A stretch of 64,000 nt of DNA from Trichosphaerium sp. ATCC 40318 (Eukaryota > Discosea > Flabellinia > Trichosidae), in the NCBI GenBank assembly GCA_038496445.1, contig JALMLS010000342.1, positions 62,001 to 126,000 on the forward strand, written 5' to 3'. The notes under the pieces are model-generated. The model made no database searches, was not told the origin of the DNA, and saw only the letters and a program-made list of their open reading frames with translations. The position numbers and the translations under genes are program-made. Of this stretch, positions 34,738-51,000 are shown in pieces; the first letter of the stretch is position 1, and each line of letters starts with the position of its first letter.

Positions 34738-37700
34738 ATGACGGATATTATAGCTGCAATTGCTAGACTTGATCCTAAAGTGGTTAAAAGCGATGTCGCT
34801 AAGATAGCAAAGGCAATATACAGTAACGTGTCAGTTTTAACGTGCTTTAGGCACTAAGCACTTCAAGTCGAAGCAGGGACGTTCTAGATAAGCTACGTAG
34901 GATATATCAGCTCTATAGTGTACGTAAGGCCGATGTACCAGAAGATTTTACCCACTCGCTGTACGTTGAATTTGTGGTTGCCACAAAATAATGTCAATAA
35001 GCCTACGGCTCGTGGAGAGTGAAACAACACCTTTTCGAGTGAGATGTATAAGTGCTTACATGTTAATACACACATTGCGAGGAGACATCACAATACTTAC
35101 AGAAAAGTGCGTACACGAGCCTTATTAGTTGTTTGTAACTCGTGTCAACAGTTTGTCATTGTTTCCCGAAGGCTACCGCGAAGGTGTTATGTTCCTTTTT
35201 ACGACGCTTGGTGGCATGCCAGGTGAATATAAGCTACAATTGATAATACTTGTTGACGTTAGAAATTTAGCACTAAAAGCGAATATCTCAAATATTCCAA
35301 AGTGGCTTTGTGATGAAGATTACGCACATAAAGGTGCCTTGTTTTCTGGTTTCCTTACTTTACGTACGTACTATCTCGTCCTTCAACTGTATGTAGCTAA
35401 TTTTTAATGAATTATAAGTACGTCAAGAGCCTGAGTTGTTTGATGTCACAAAGGTTAAACCACTTGAACGTAAGATTGACACGTGGCTTTTACATGCCAG
35501 TTTACAATCCGCAAAACCACAGAGTTCTGGAACTTGTACGCTTTTAGAAAAAAGGAGAGATTAATGTACTTATGGGTATTACTAGTCTTTAGTGTACAAG
35601 CTACAAAACAACAACCTGTCACTGAGTTGGATGGTTCTGTGATTGCAGTTGGCGATGCTGAACCCGATTTTTTTACTGTTCTCAATGAGTCTTTGTCTTA
35701 TACACCTGACCAAGTGTTTAATATTCACACTTTCTCAATTTTGTACACTCACCTTGATGCTTTGTATGTAAAGAAACTAGATTCAGGTATGTAATGTGAC
35801 CTCAGTTGTTTTTCGCTTATCAAACGATTAGGGAAAGAAGGTGAAGATTCTTCTACAAAGTGAGCTCTTTTGTGATTCACCTTATTTACTTTTTCTAACG
35901 CATGTGAATAGACCAGATCAAAGGCTTGTGGAGGTGATTATAAAGTACTGTGTGAGGGTAATAGAGCAAGCTAAATGGACACCAAGCGAAGATAATCCAC
36001 AGAATAATGTTAATCATACCGTTGCTGATATTGCTCAAGTTGAAGCCATTCGTATATTGGATAGATTATGTAAATTAGATTCATCATTGGTACACAACTC
36101 TCATACAAGACAATCAATCGCTAACCTCTAAATTTTAAGGTGCCTAGATTGTTTCCAAATATAAATAAAGTGTTTCAAAGTGTAAGTTGCAACCACAGGA
36201 GATACGGAATCGGACTTATACTTATGTTATAGTTAACTGGCAATATAACACCCAGAAACGCTCATATATTATTGGGCTTACTACGATTTTGGGTAAACCA
36301 CGGGTACAATAGTCATGGATAAAACGATTTCTAACTCTCTACAGAAAAGCAGTTGTTTATGATGCGGAGCCTATCATAAGATCGTTTTTTGAAGAATACC
36401 TGTCAACATACTGTATCCTATTTTTTTCTTGTTTCTCATTTTTTGGTTAAACGGTTTTTTGTTTTTTACCTTGACGCTACAAGATGCTGATGCATTTATT
36501 GCTTTTGAGACTGTATTCTTTTGTATAGAAAACAAAGAAGTGCTCATAAATAACACGAATCTTTTCAGTACATACTTTCCACCTCTCCTAAAATTATTCG
36601 CATGGGCGCCAACACAATATCACAAGTAATTGCCAAAAAGAGAAAAGAAAAACCCTTGACTAACTCTTAATCTTTTAAGGGAGTTTTACGAATTAATACC
36701 ATGCTTTGTGGGACCTTCAACATACTTGGAATTGTTCCATTCGTTATTAGATCTACCATTGCTTGCAAGTGCACTTGAACGTATTGTGTACACAACAGGT
36801 AATACCAAAGCAGCTTTGTTGGTTATAAAATGAGAAGACCTTTAACTCTTGCTAGAAAACGTGGGTGGTGCTAATGATAGAAATGAAAGTGTTGGTAGCT
36901 ATTCGAGTTATGGCCGTTATGACCCAGAGATGCTTAGAGCAAATCAATATCATGTTGTCTATAATCTACTGTTAAGAAACGAGAGTGGCCTTGCTATAAA
37001 CTTCTGGGATAATCCTTCAACTGTGCGTTTTCAACATATTCATTAGTTTGTTAATTTTGGGTTTGCATAGGCATCCATTGTTACTGCATTCTGTGAAGTA
37101 AGTGAAGAGCATTTTACAGCAGGCATCATTGACTATTCTTGCAGGAAACTATCATGTCTCCAAGAGTACTAGCAGCGTGTGAGCGCGCAGTTGACTTGGT
37201 TGATATCTATTTTGATGTTATGATATCGTATGCTGAAGAGCAGCAACTCTTCGATATGGTGCCTATAATATTCAGTCGGATAACACATGTAAGTTGTATT
37301 TCTAGCATGACAACCTCTAAATCTCCTGTAGTTGTTTCCTCAAGACGAATACAGAAAGAAAGTCCGTGCGATTATGGCAGATAAGATTTTAGCAATTTTT
37401 GAAAAATACCCTCATTTTGTGGTTTCTCATAAGGTAACTAACGTTTTTTTGTCTTTTTAGTACTCTTTACGTCGCATTAAAAAATACCTTAGAACTTGAT
37501 AATCGAGACTATTGGTGATACTTCAGAGTTGTCACGTGCTGAACTCATACTAAACTTGTGTTGGATAATAGGTAGTGTGATAATATTATTTGAGTGTTGT
37601 CTGTATTTACCCATCACAAGGTGCTTATGTAAGTCCAAGTATTGTACCTGAAGTCAACACTTCAGTGATGAATGTGTACGAAGAATCATTAGAACTTTTT

Positions 37701-38243
37701 GCATTCGAAAGAATGTCTATTGTGAGCGTAACGAGCTCGGAGCAAAATGGAGAAACTGAGTATGTGTTTTCTTTCGACTTTTTAGATTGAATCGACCTAC
37801 AAATACTGACCTTTTTAAAAGCAACCAAGTTGATGAATATAACACCAGACTTATGTTATTGGTTATGGGAGCACTTTCAAAACTAGCAGCAAGGGTAAGT
37901 TTTAAAATCGATGCTTAAAAATCTAAGCCATTTTTAGTATCAACCACTGGCATCACGTGTAATTCTCTGCCTCGCAAAACTTTTACGTTATGACAAATAC
38001 TTCCATAAAACAGTCATAGAACGTGCTAATGAATGTTTGACGCTACTTAAATACCCAAGGTGCGTTCACATTATGATAGGGAGTACCTAATCGTTATCTA
38101 GTATTGCAGCTTCGATTCTAGATGTTCAGCACAAAACTGAGCCTACAAGCCACCACGTCGATGAGAATTCATCTTTACCGTTCCTACTTAGATCTGCAAG
38201 CGAGTATATTCCTCAGAAAAAGATTCATCAGTTCATGTTTTAA
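34738..38243 (+). CDS. AP5Z1: AP-5 complex zeta subunit (AP5Z1/SPG48)
   Basis: About 800 residues, as in human (807), in more than 15 exons. The central region aligns clearly with AP5Z1. QPVTELDGSVIAVGDAEPDF and FFTVLNESLSYTPDQVFNIH correspond to PVTEVDGAVATDFFTVL and its continuation. Also present are LVEVIIKYCVRVIEQAKW, RILDRLCKLDSS, AFIAFETVFFCIENKEVLIN, LKLFAWAP and the motif LFHSLLDLPLLASALE, matching LHALLDLPCL. The C-terminus (ECLTLLKYPSIAASIL, then SSLPFLLRSASEY) matches ELLTLLKMPSVAQFVL and the human end. AP5Z1 forms the AP-5 adaptor with AP5B1, AP5M1 and AP5S1 and works with SPG11/SPG15 in late endosome-to-Golgi retrieval. The first exons (34738-35230) are less certain than the rest. 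Confidence 0.9.
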
Positions 38244-38675
38244 AATACTAAGCCAAAGACGGCTGGTTAAATCAAAAATGTTACAATCCAGAAAGGTTTG
38301 CAAAGAACCTTTTTTATGTGAATACAGACATGTGAAAAGTTATCACTTTGTCGGAACTTGATGTACCCGTAACTTACTACAAAATGTACTCGGTTTGAAA
38401 GCTTTAAAAATGTGAGTGAGACAATAAGGCAAATTTATTAAGCGCGCCTATTTCATTTCTCGGAAGCTGCTACAAGCGACACATAGGCTACGCATTTCGT
38501 AGAACTAACGTTAATACAAGAGTTTGAAAGGTACGCATGCCATTGCGTTCTTTTGGCGCCATTGCAGGCTTCACGCACATCACAACAGCTTGTGCGTAGT
38601 GTTGTGGGTGTTAGACCGCCAAGTTTACTATGTGTTATCTAATAAGACTAAAAGTTCTGTGTAAACAATTTGAGT
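38244..38675. other. Intergenic, AP5Z1 to HELLS-like gene
   Basis: About 430 bp with only short frames on either strand. The last part is the promoter and leader of the SNF2 gene. Nothing recognised. Confidence 0.45.
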
Positions 38676-42577
<3,902 letters not shown>

Positions 42578-42632
42578 GAAAGTTCCTACGCCAAATAAAG
42601 TGTTTGACCGTAACAGAAAGTTATGTTCCTAG

Positions 42633-44143
42633 TTATTTTTTGCAGGCTTCTTTGTCGATTTTTTTCGCCTCAGTTTGATGTCTTGCGAGAGCCATAAGCC
42701 TCTCGTTTCTCCATGCTACCATCTTGTTGATGTATGCAGTGTCATACCTCTCACGGAAGGAGTCTTTGATCTAGTTTGGGTAAGAAAGAAGCCAAGGGAA
42801 GAAATTACTAATTTTCTTTTTTCTTTGTTTGTACTTTTTCGTGTGTTGAGTCCTTGATCTTTCTGTACTTCTGGTTTTGCCAAATCTCATCAATCTCAGG
42901 TAGGTATACCTCTTTAAGTTCTTGCATTCCACCTTGGTGGTTCAAATCTGAGTGGTGTTATCAAACAAATTATTATGATTTTTTTTGTTGTTGGTACCAA
43001 CTGTTTGGAAAGGACCCATGAAAGACCAACGTCTCCCCAATCCCTGAATGGAAATTAAATAAAAGGAGAAATGATTTTGTATTGTGTACCTCAGATACTA
43101 CTTTATCCAAATCACCTACACTACATACGCCATCTTCAATGAGTCTAGTTGTAATGTTAAAATATAACACTCAGCAACCCCATTTTGTCTCTTCTTTTGA
43201 CCAGCACGTGCCTGAATGCCTCAGCGAGGATTGCGTATTGTAGTCTGTTGACAAGAAATCCGTTAATCTCTTTAAAGAGTACGACAGGTGCTAGTGTACA
43301 ACTATGTGAGATAAACAGTTTTTGATGAAATCTGTTGTGTACCAGAACCACATTTTTCTAACAGTGCCTTAGCACGCTCTACAACTGCTTTATCTGTCCA
43401 TGGAGCAGGTACAAGTTCGATAAGCGGTACCACATGAGGAGGATTCACCTGTAGGAAACGAAATCGTGAGTATTTTCGTGAGGTGAAGGAGGTATGGGAT
43501 GGTCCGTACTGGGTGGGAAACAATACAATTCTTGCGGTGTTTCAATTCTTCAGTAAACTTTGAAGCAGGGATGTTAGACGTTGATGACGCGAGAATGGTG
43601 TCTTGTAGAATGATGAATTAGTGTTGTTGAGAGTGGTGACGCTTACCTTCATCGGCTACTTTATCTAGCTCAGCAAATATCATTTGTTTGAGATCAATGC
43701 GCTCAGGTATACACTCCTTTAAAATGTTAACGCGTTAACGGTTGACGTTGGCGTACTTGAACGTAGATTGCGCCTTTCATTGCGTCTTTTAGAGTGGCTG
43801 CTTTATGTATACGTTCTATAACGTGTAAATGTTTTAATTACGAAAAAGAGGGCCGTACTTCCAACAACGGCTGCAGTTTGGCCGTTAAGCAAATCTTGCT
43901 TCTCCAGGGTGGCTAGTTCGCCCTACGAACGCGTTAGTATCTTTGTAACGCTAAAAAAGCATAACCTCTGTGGCCTTTAACGCGGCGTCTACTTGCTCTG
44001 GAAATTTGTCGTACATATGTACGTCATATCCAGCTCTTGAAAAGACCTATAGCTGTTAATACGTGACTAGTTGAAGTTCTTCTTACAATAGCAAAGCTAC
44101 GGCCAATATAACCGCTACCGACGATACCAATTTTACCAGACAT
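42633..44143 (-). CDS. Lambda-crystallin-type 3-hydroxyacyl-CoA dehydrogenase (CRYL1-like)
   Basis: About 320 residues, as in human CRYL1 (319), in about nine exons. The N-terminus is a Rossmann NAD-binding motif (MSGKIGIVGSGYIGRSFAIV). Next come the family signatures NPPHVVPLIELVPAPWTDKA, the hinge FKEINGFLVNRLQYAILAEA (gene positions around 43200-43300) and DGVCSVGDLDKVVSEG. The C-terminus (DSFRERYDTAYINKMVAWRN) is alpha-helical and matches the CRYL1 end (WRDECLMRLA). Animal CRYL1 is L-gulonate 3-dehydrogenase; bacterial relatives are 3-hydroxyacyl-CoA or 3-hydroxybutyryl-CoA dehydrogenases, so substrate assignment is open. It is convergent with the HELLS-like gene, 55 bp between stops. Confidence 0.9.
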
Positions 44144-44259
44144 GTTGCGTGCTGTGATGGTGTTGAGATTTAGAAATTACAAGACATTTTGACACTTTGA
44201 CTTAAAATAACAGTTTCTTTTTGGCACCCTTGCTATGGAATGTCATTACGGATAATCTC

Positions 44260-47200
44260 ATGTCAGCAAGAAATGGTGCAGTAACAAGTAAAACCGTTAA
44301 TCAGAATGAAAAGCTTATTCTGTTGGTAATTCAATGTAAAGCGCCTTGGATCCACGAATGGCTCTCCGTCGTAATGTACGTTATATATGATCATTGAGGC
44401 CTCTAAATGAGAACAAGAATGATTTGGCGAGTAAATACGGTATAAAAACCACACCAGCGCATTTCTCGCGCTACTTTTTGAATTTTGTGAGCGTCGAAAT
44501 CAAAACCATCCAGGCGGTGCCAAGCAAAGCGAAAATAAAGAAATATGACCATGATTTTCCCGCCATGACAGTGTCTACGGCCAACTCGCCGGTACGTTGA
44601 TTTTTATGCAAGTTAGACTCGATTGATGATAAATAGCGTCGTATGCACCCAACAACAGTCCAGAAGTTCGGACAAAAACCCACACAACGGCGTATAACAC
44701 CAATACCCACAAGGCTGTCAAACGTGCAACCATCAACCCGCAAAGTGAACAAGTCATTCACAAGCAAGCCATTCAAACTTGACAAAGAAGCACAAGGTGT
44801 CATGGATAGGCGTGTCTCTGAGCGTCCTAAAACAAGCAATAACAACAAGACAAAAAAAAAGAGGTATCAGCCTACACAAGTCACTAGTAAACGAACTGTT
44901 GTTAAAGTAAGTATACGGATGTTTGTGTAGTAACATAATAGCTAATATTTAACATTGTAGAGGGAATCATCGAGTAATTTAATCCCTGATGACTTGCTGA
45001 CACGTGTTACAACGAAAGATATATTAAAGTGTCTTGCTCATGTATATGCAACTCTTATTGTTTGTAAATTGTCGTCAGGGATCTCTAGCGAACTGTCATT
45101 TTTACTGCAATTGCTTCGTATGGATATACACAAGGTAGTGCAACAATCTGTCAAGCAAAAGTATGTAGCAATGGTTATGTAGTTCCATTATAATCTTTTA
45201 TGAGGTTCTGGGATCAATTTGGAGCCAATGTAGTACCTTTTGGTACTGGCGTTAATTGTTTGTTCTTTGCAAGTCAAGTAATGGATCATATGAGACCTAT
45301 TTTATGCTCGTTTGCGAAACCAACACGTGATAAATTTGTAGAAAATCAGATGTATGTTTGTTATTGATCATTTGGTTTGTTAAACTATTGTAGATTGCAA
45401 AAGTTCGCTCCAGGACTTACTAGCACCTTAAAAAATGTTAAGGTGAAGCCACCATTCGTTGGTAGCAAGACGCCTTTTACAACACCTCCGCGTATGCTAA
45501 ATGGTACGTGAATTGCACTATCCAGTACTTACTCAAAGGTATACTAACTTATTGTAAACTACAGATTCTCGTCACGATTTTACTAGTCCAGAAGAACGCA
45601 AGTATTACAATTCTAGAGAACGGTGTCGAGATGAGTTTAAGCACTTAATTAGCTCGTCTGAAGTTACAAATCCAGCGTTTAAATTCACATTCCGATCTAA
45701 AGTACGGAATGATTTTTGAATCATTGTTTTGACTTTTGCAACAAGGTGCTGGCGTTCATTAAAGCGCTCAATCCAACTGTTTATCCATGGTTTGCTGATT
45801 TATTCGTGCGCGAATTATTACATTTTACATCATCACGTGATGAGTTTGAAGCAAATTTACAGAACTTAGCGACTCCAGTAAGTTATCAACAGTTTTTTAC
45901 AAGATGTTTAACACGTTCTCAGGCTAAATTGCGTAAACTTGAATCAAGACTTCATGGCGGGTCTAAAGGAGGATTTAACAATAGAAAAGGAGGTAACAAA
46001 TCTCAACAGAAAGTCGATAACTTGCAGGCAAGTCGTCATTGCGAAAAAATCTAGACACTTGGGTTTTTTTGACATTATTGTTTTGTTCAGAAACTTGCGT
46101 TGGATGAGACTCCTGTAGATGTTGTTTTTAATAATAGAGAGAAAAGATTTTATTTATTCCTAAAAAGCTGTAACAATTATTGCTTGGCTTTCCATATTAT
46201 AGCTAATCTTAAAAAAATCATTGGAGAACTTCTTCTAAAAGACCAAGTTCCTCAGACTTTTGGAGATAAACTTCTTCAATTGCGTGTTCTATCAAAGGTA
46301 CTTCACATGATGCACGTGAAAGGCTAAATTTTGTTATCAAGTTTCTAGCGTTCCTATTACATTGGCCATCTTTGCTAGCTCTAGAGTCAAACCATACAAA
46401 TCATACGTAAGTCATATTTTTTTCATGTCAAAAAAAAACCGTTGAGGGATTTCTAGGAACATGGCTTCAGGTTTCGCTCAGTTTGATGTCTTGAAGTATC
46501 TTCAACATGCCAAGTACTCTAAAAGCCTTGTATTATATATTCCATGGATAATTGAGTACCTACGGGTACTGAAGTTCCATAAAGCCACACGGTACTGCGT
46601 ACTGTATTTCCTACAATTTTCTTACTATTTATTAGGACGTCACTTTACATGAAGCGTGTAGTAAACGAGATGGTACTAATACATCGATTAAACTGGTTAC
46701 GGCCTACGCATGAGAAATTTTCAACAACAACACTATTTGTATGTATGCACTTAGAGGAGTTTTTTTCTTTATTCGAGATTACACCGTGTGAGTATAAAGT
46801 CCAAAAAGATTTCGATCCTCTTCCTCCACAATCAGACGATAAAACACAAACAGTATGTTATCTGTATATGCAATATAGCACTTACACTGTAATAGCTTAA
46901 TCTAGACGCGTTACATCTACTACAGAACGCTGAGACGTTGGCACTTTGTATGCCAAGGTTTGCTGAAATAGACAGGTTAGTTTGTTTTGCTTTTCCTTTA
47001 GAATGAAGCATTATGTGACCTTGTTTATAGCCTTGCTAAGGATGCTTTAAAGCGATATACAGCCTCAAATAGTAGATCGTCTAGCCCAAGACCACAAAAC
47101 GCTTTTGGAAGTGCCGTTGTAATTAGGAAAGTGACACCAACGCCTCAGCTTGTTGATAACACAGTACGCTCGTCAAAGTTGTGTACAGATACATTATTTT

Positions 47201-49251
47201 GTTTTAACTTTTTTTTTGTAGAGTCAACAGCAAAAACAATTGAGGCATTGGTTCTTCTGGCAACACCCTGAATTGAATAGTTTGACTAACTTTGTACTTA
47301 ACAAAGTAAGCTTTATTCTAACGTTTAAGCACTTCTATTTAATGATACCTCTGCATAGGTACTACCTAACGCTACATCAATAGCTCTCAAAGAAATACAA
47401 ACTGTATCTGATGTACGCTTTGACTTTCAGTTCGAGTCTTGTTAGAAGCTTATTTTTTTCAGGAGATTGCTAAAGAGTTGCCTCCAATAGCCAAATCAGT
47501 GGCAGCTACTGCCACTAACGCTAATGATATGAGAAAGGAGCGGTTAAAGCCTGTCATCTCTTCAAAAATTAAACGTGCAATTGCTAAAGCAGAACAAGTA
47601 GCAATGCCTTACTGTACGCTTTCACATTTTTTAAATTGCTTATTGTAGTAGGTGCCAACAATATCAAGGAAGCTGTTAATTTATTAGCACCTGAGAGTGC
47701 TAATAAACGTACAGTAGACATTGCTATCAGGCTCACAACAGAACATGCAAACAAACTCTTGCACGCTCAGATTGCTCCAAAAGTTGAGAATAAGTTGACT
47801 AATGATGCTAATCTGCAAATAAATCGGGTGCGTCACTTGTTATTACTTTGTTGTTACAATTAACATATTTTTATAGCTTATACGACAGTACGGTAAGCAG
47901 TCTCGCCCGGAAAGACAAGTAACAAGCCCATCAAGATCTCCACAAAAGTCAAAGACAGCGTACTAATTTGTTTTTTCATTTGTTTAAATTCTGATTTATT
48001 TAGTGTTCAATCACTTTTGGGTGATGTAGACCTTGTAAGTATAATTAACATACCATACGCGTGGATTATATTTACAATTTATGTCTAGGAAAAGGAAACC
48101 GCTGACGGTATTTTGGAGAAGTACAGAGAAGTGTTATCACACTATGAAGTATGAGCTTTAAACTTTTAAGTTTTAAGTCTTAGTTATATTTGTAACCCTG
48201 TGCTTCTTAGGTTAATCTAAGACATGCAATACTCAATGCTCGTGGTACTTTAGGACCTCTGTTACAAGTGTTTTTTGTAGATGGACATAAATTGTTAGCA
48301 CATGTTTGGTGTCATCAGTATGTATACTTCTTTTTTCCGCTTTCGTTTCTAATACCATTTTAAGTATGGACACCAAAAACTCCAGATTGATAGAATATAC
48401 TGTTAGAATAACAACACTTGTGGTAATTCTATGTCCACGACCAATATCTTTAGCGTTCCTTCAATGTTTTGAAGATAAGATGGCAGTTATAACAGAAGAC
48501 CCAAATTCAATTGCTACAAATGCTCGTAACTGTTTTTATTTGATCGCAAAGGTTCTTAGAACAAGTGAGGATGTAAATCTGCATATTGAGAAGATTATTA
48601 AGTCATTTCTATTCCCAACAGACGTATTACAAAAGTTATGTGATAATCCTTCTCTTGTACGTCTTGAGCCATCTTCTTTTGGTTCTTCTTTTTTTCTTAT
48701 GTTTTTTCCCGTTAGGCCGGTTGGACGTGGCAGTTTAATACTTTGGTGTTATACCTTCTTGATATCGAAGGTGTTGATGAGATTATATTAAAGCATCTAA
48801 GCTCTGTGGTGAAGAAATTAGTAACAAACCGGATCAATCAGGTTTTTGTTTTTCCTCTTTTATTCTTGTTTCTTATTTTTTTTGTAGGTGTATGTTGAAC
48901 TGCTGATAGATTTTTTGGGTCGTCACCAAGTTTTTGGAGATTCAAATAGAAAGATTAAGTTTAAAACAGTAATGGAAAACCTTCTACAAGCTAACCTGCC
49001 TGGTTTATCTAAAGAGCGACTCAAAAGAATATATCAAACACAAATCCAGTAATAAATGTAACATACTTGCTACCTTTCTTTTTCTGAGAAAACTGTAAAA
49101 GGTAGATCGTCTCGCTTTATTGCCAAAATTAGCATACAAATGTTGTATGCAATGGGCGGTTGAGGAAGGTGCAGTGACTCATAAATTCTGCGATTATGTA
49201 TTGTTAAGTTTACGTCAAAACTGTTTAAGTAAGTCTACGCCGTCAAAGTAA
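44260..49251 (+). CDS. CDAN1: Codanin-1 homologue
   Basis: About 1,280 residues in about 25 exons (human 1,227). The N-terminal part is helical and then disordered. It carries QRRITPIPTR (44685-44714), the counterpart of human RRINPTPV and of the HIRA/CAF-1 B-domain that binds histone chaperone ASF1. Further matches to codanin-1 in order: DILKCLAHVYATLIV with SFLLQLLRMD, FWDQFGANVVPFGTG with CLFFASQVMDHM, the block HDFTSPEERKYYNSRERCRD (human NFSSDRAFHTFKKQRD), FYLFLKSCNNYCL, VLSKFLAFLLHWPS, SLVLYIPWIIEYLRVL (human AVLTVPWLVEFLS), LRHWFFWQHPELNSLTNFVL (human FFHNQPPSLRRTVEFV). Codanin-1 holds ASF1 in the cytosol and is defective in a congenital anaemia, with partner CDIN1. The start is the ATG 117 bp from the divergent dehydrogenase start. 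The stop lies only 11 bp before the next gene. Confidence 0.87.
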
Positions 49252-49262
49252 CACGTTTCGCC

Positions 49263-50782
49263 ATGGAAACAAATATAAGGTGCCTCACTTGACTTAGGAG
49301 CGTCGTTTAATCTTTAAATTTAGCACTTCCACCGGACAATTATCGTTATTAGGCCTTCCACTCGAAATAATCGTGCATGTTATCTTATTTTTGAAAATAG
49401 AGCGACGGTTTATATCAGAAACGTGCTGGATGCTCTATAGCGCTGTTTTGAACTATACTGGATTTAGTTCTATATACATAAGGACAAGAGAAGCGTGTAT
49501 ACGTCTTTCAAAGAGCCCGTTGCTTAAAAATACCCAAATTAGACTGAAGCATTTTAAAGCAGCAACAGACGAAGATCTAGCCCTCTTGAAAGGCGTACAG
49601 GATATCAATATTAGAGGTAACCCGAAAATAACAGATAAAGGGATGAAAGAATTATCAGGAGTAAATTCCATCTCCATTTGGGATTGTCGTTCAATAACAA
49701 ACGAGGGTATAAAGTCAATCTCAGGCGCAAAGTCTGTAGATATTTATGGTTGTAGAAATGTAACAGACGAGGGATATAGGTGTATTGCGGGCGCTGAGTT
49801 TATAGATGTAAGCTATTCTGATGTATCGGATGATGTTGTTAAGGATTTTGTTGGTGCTAAGACAATAAATTTGTCAAGTTGTGATCGCGTGTCAGACAAA
49901 GGTGTTTCGGCTCTATGTGGCGTCCATACTATAAAACTTAGATCATTAAAAGTAACAGATGAAAGTATATTAAAAATAGCAAACACTGAAAATCAGATCT
50001 ACAATATTGATCTATCATACACGAACATAACAGATAAATCACTTTGTGCACTTGCTGGAGTCAAAAAAATTTCTCTTTCAAATTGCCTGAGAATAACTGA
50101 TACAGGTATTAAAGCGCTTGCTGGTGTACATTCAATTGTGTTACTACGTACTAATGTAACAGATGTTGGAGTAAAAGCGCTCAAGGGAGTTCACACTATA
50201 AACTTATCGCACACAAAAGTGACAGATGAAGGGATTGAAGCACTTGACGGAGTTTCCTCAATAACTCTTCAGTCATGCTCTTCTGTTACAGATAAGAGTA
50301 TGAAATTTCTATCAAATGCTACAGAAGTTCAAATTACAGATTCTAAAGGGATTACGAGCGAAGGAATAAGGGAGTTATCTAGAGTAGAATACATTCGCTG
50401 TTCAGGAATATTCATTTCTGATGAATGTCTTAAATCAATTTCAGGAGCTGACATTGTTGTTATGACTTCTTGTACCTTTGAGAGCCAAGAAGGCTTCAAG
50501 CACATTAGAAATGCTTCAAAAGTACGTCTTGGTGAGTCTAATATTAAGGACGAAGGATTGAAATGGCTTAGTAAAGCTAAGTACATTACTGTTTCCCAAT
50601 GTAACATATCTGATGTTGGTGTAAAGTGCTTAACATCTGCTGTTTCTTTAAACGTAGCAGGATGCCCTAACGTCACCTCTGATTGCCTTGATTATCTTCC
50701 AAGCTTAAAGAATATTAGTATAGCCAGAACAAAGATTAAGAAATCTGATTGTGAAGAACGCAATATCACTTGGTTACAGTGA
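49263..50782 (+). CDS. F-box-like leucine-rich repeat protein, nearly intronless
   Basis: About 490 residues. A six-codon first exon (49263-49279) is joined across a 44-nt intron to one long exon, 49324-50782. The N-terminus has an F-box-like helix set (LLGLPLEIIVHVILFLKIER). From about residue 80 the protein is about 18-20 tandem repeats of 20-23 residues with the pattern of VTDEGIEALDGVSSITLQSC or VTDVGVKALKGVHTINLSHT. These short repeats (LxLSxTxVTDxGIxALxGV) resemble LRRs of the AMN1/FBXL and planctomycete-like VTD type. It is probably a substrate adaptor in an SCF ligase, if the F-box is real. It differs from its neighbours in having a 1.46-kb uninterrupted exon where they have an intron every 150-200 bp. 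Confidence 0.82.
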
Positions 50783-51000
50783 CCAACAAATTGTGTACTT
50801 TCAAAAAAGTCTCAGAATTTAACCTCATCCGTTTACTATAGTTCTTATAGATCTGAATGTACTTCGCCCGCTTTGTTGTTTACTTACTTGAAAATACATA
50901 AAATTCCTCCGGATTTGTAGATCAAGTGTCTACACTGTCGTAACAATTTAGCCGCAAACACTATCGTTGACATTTGGTTATTTTTAAAGCAGTTGCACAA

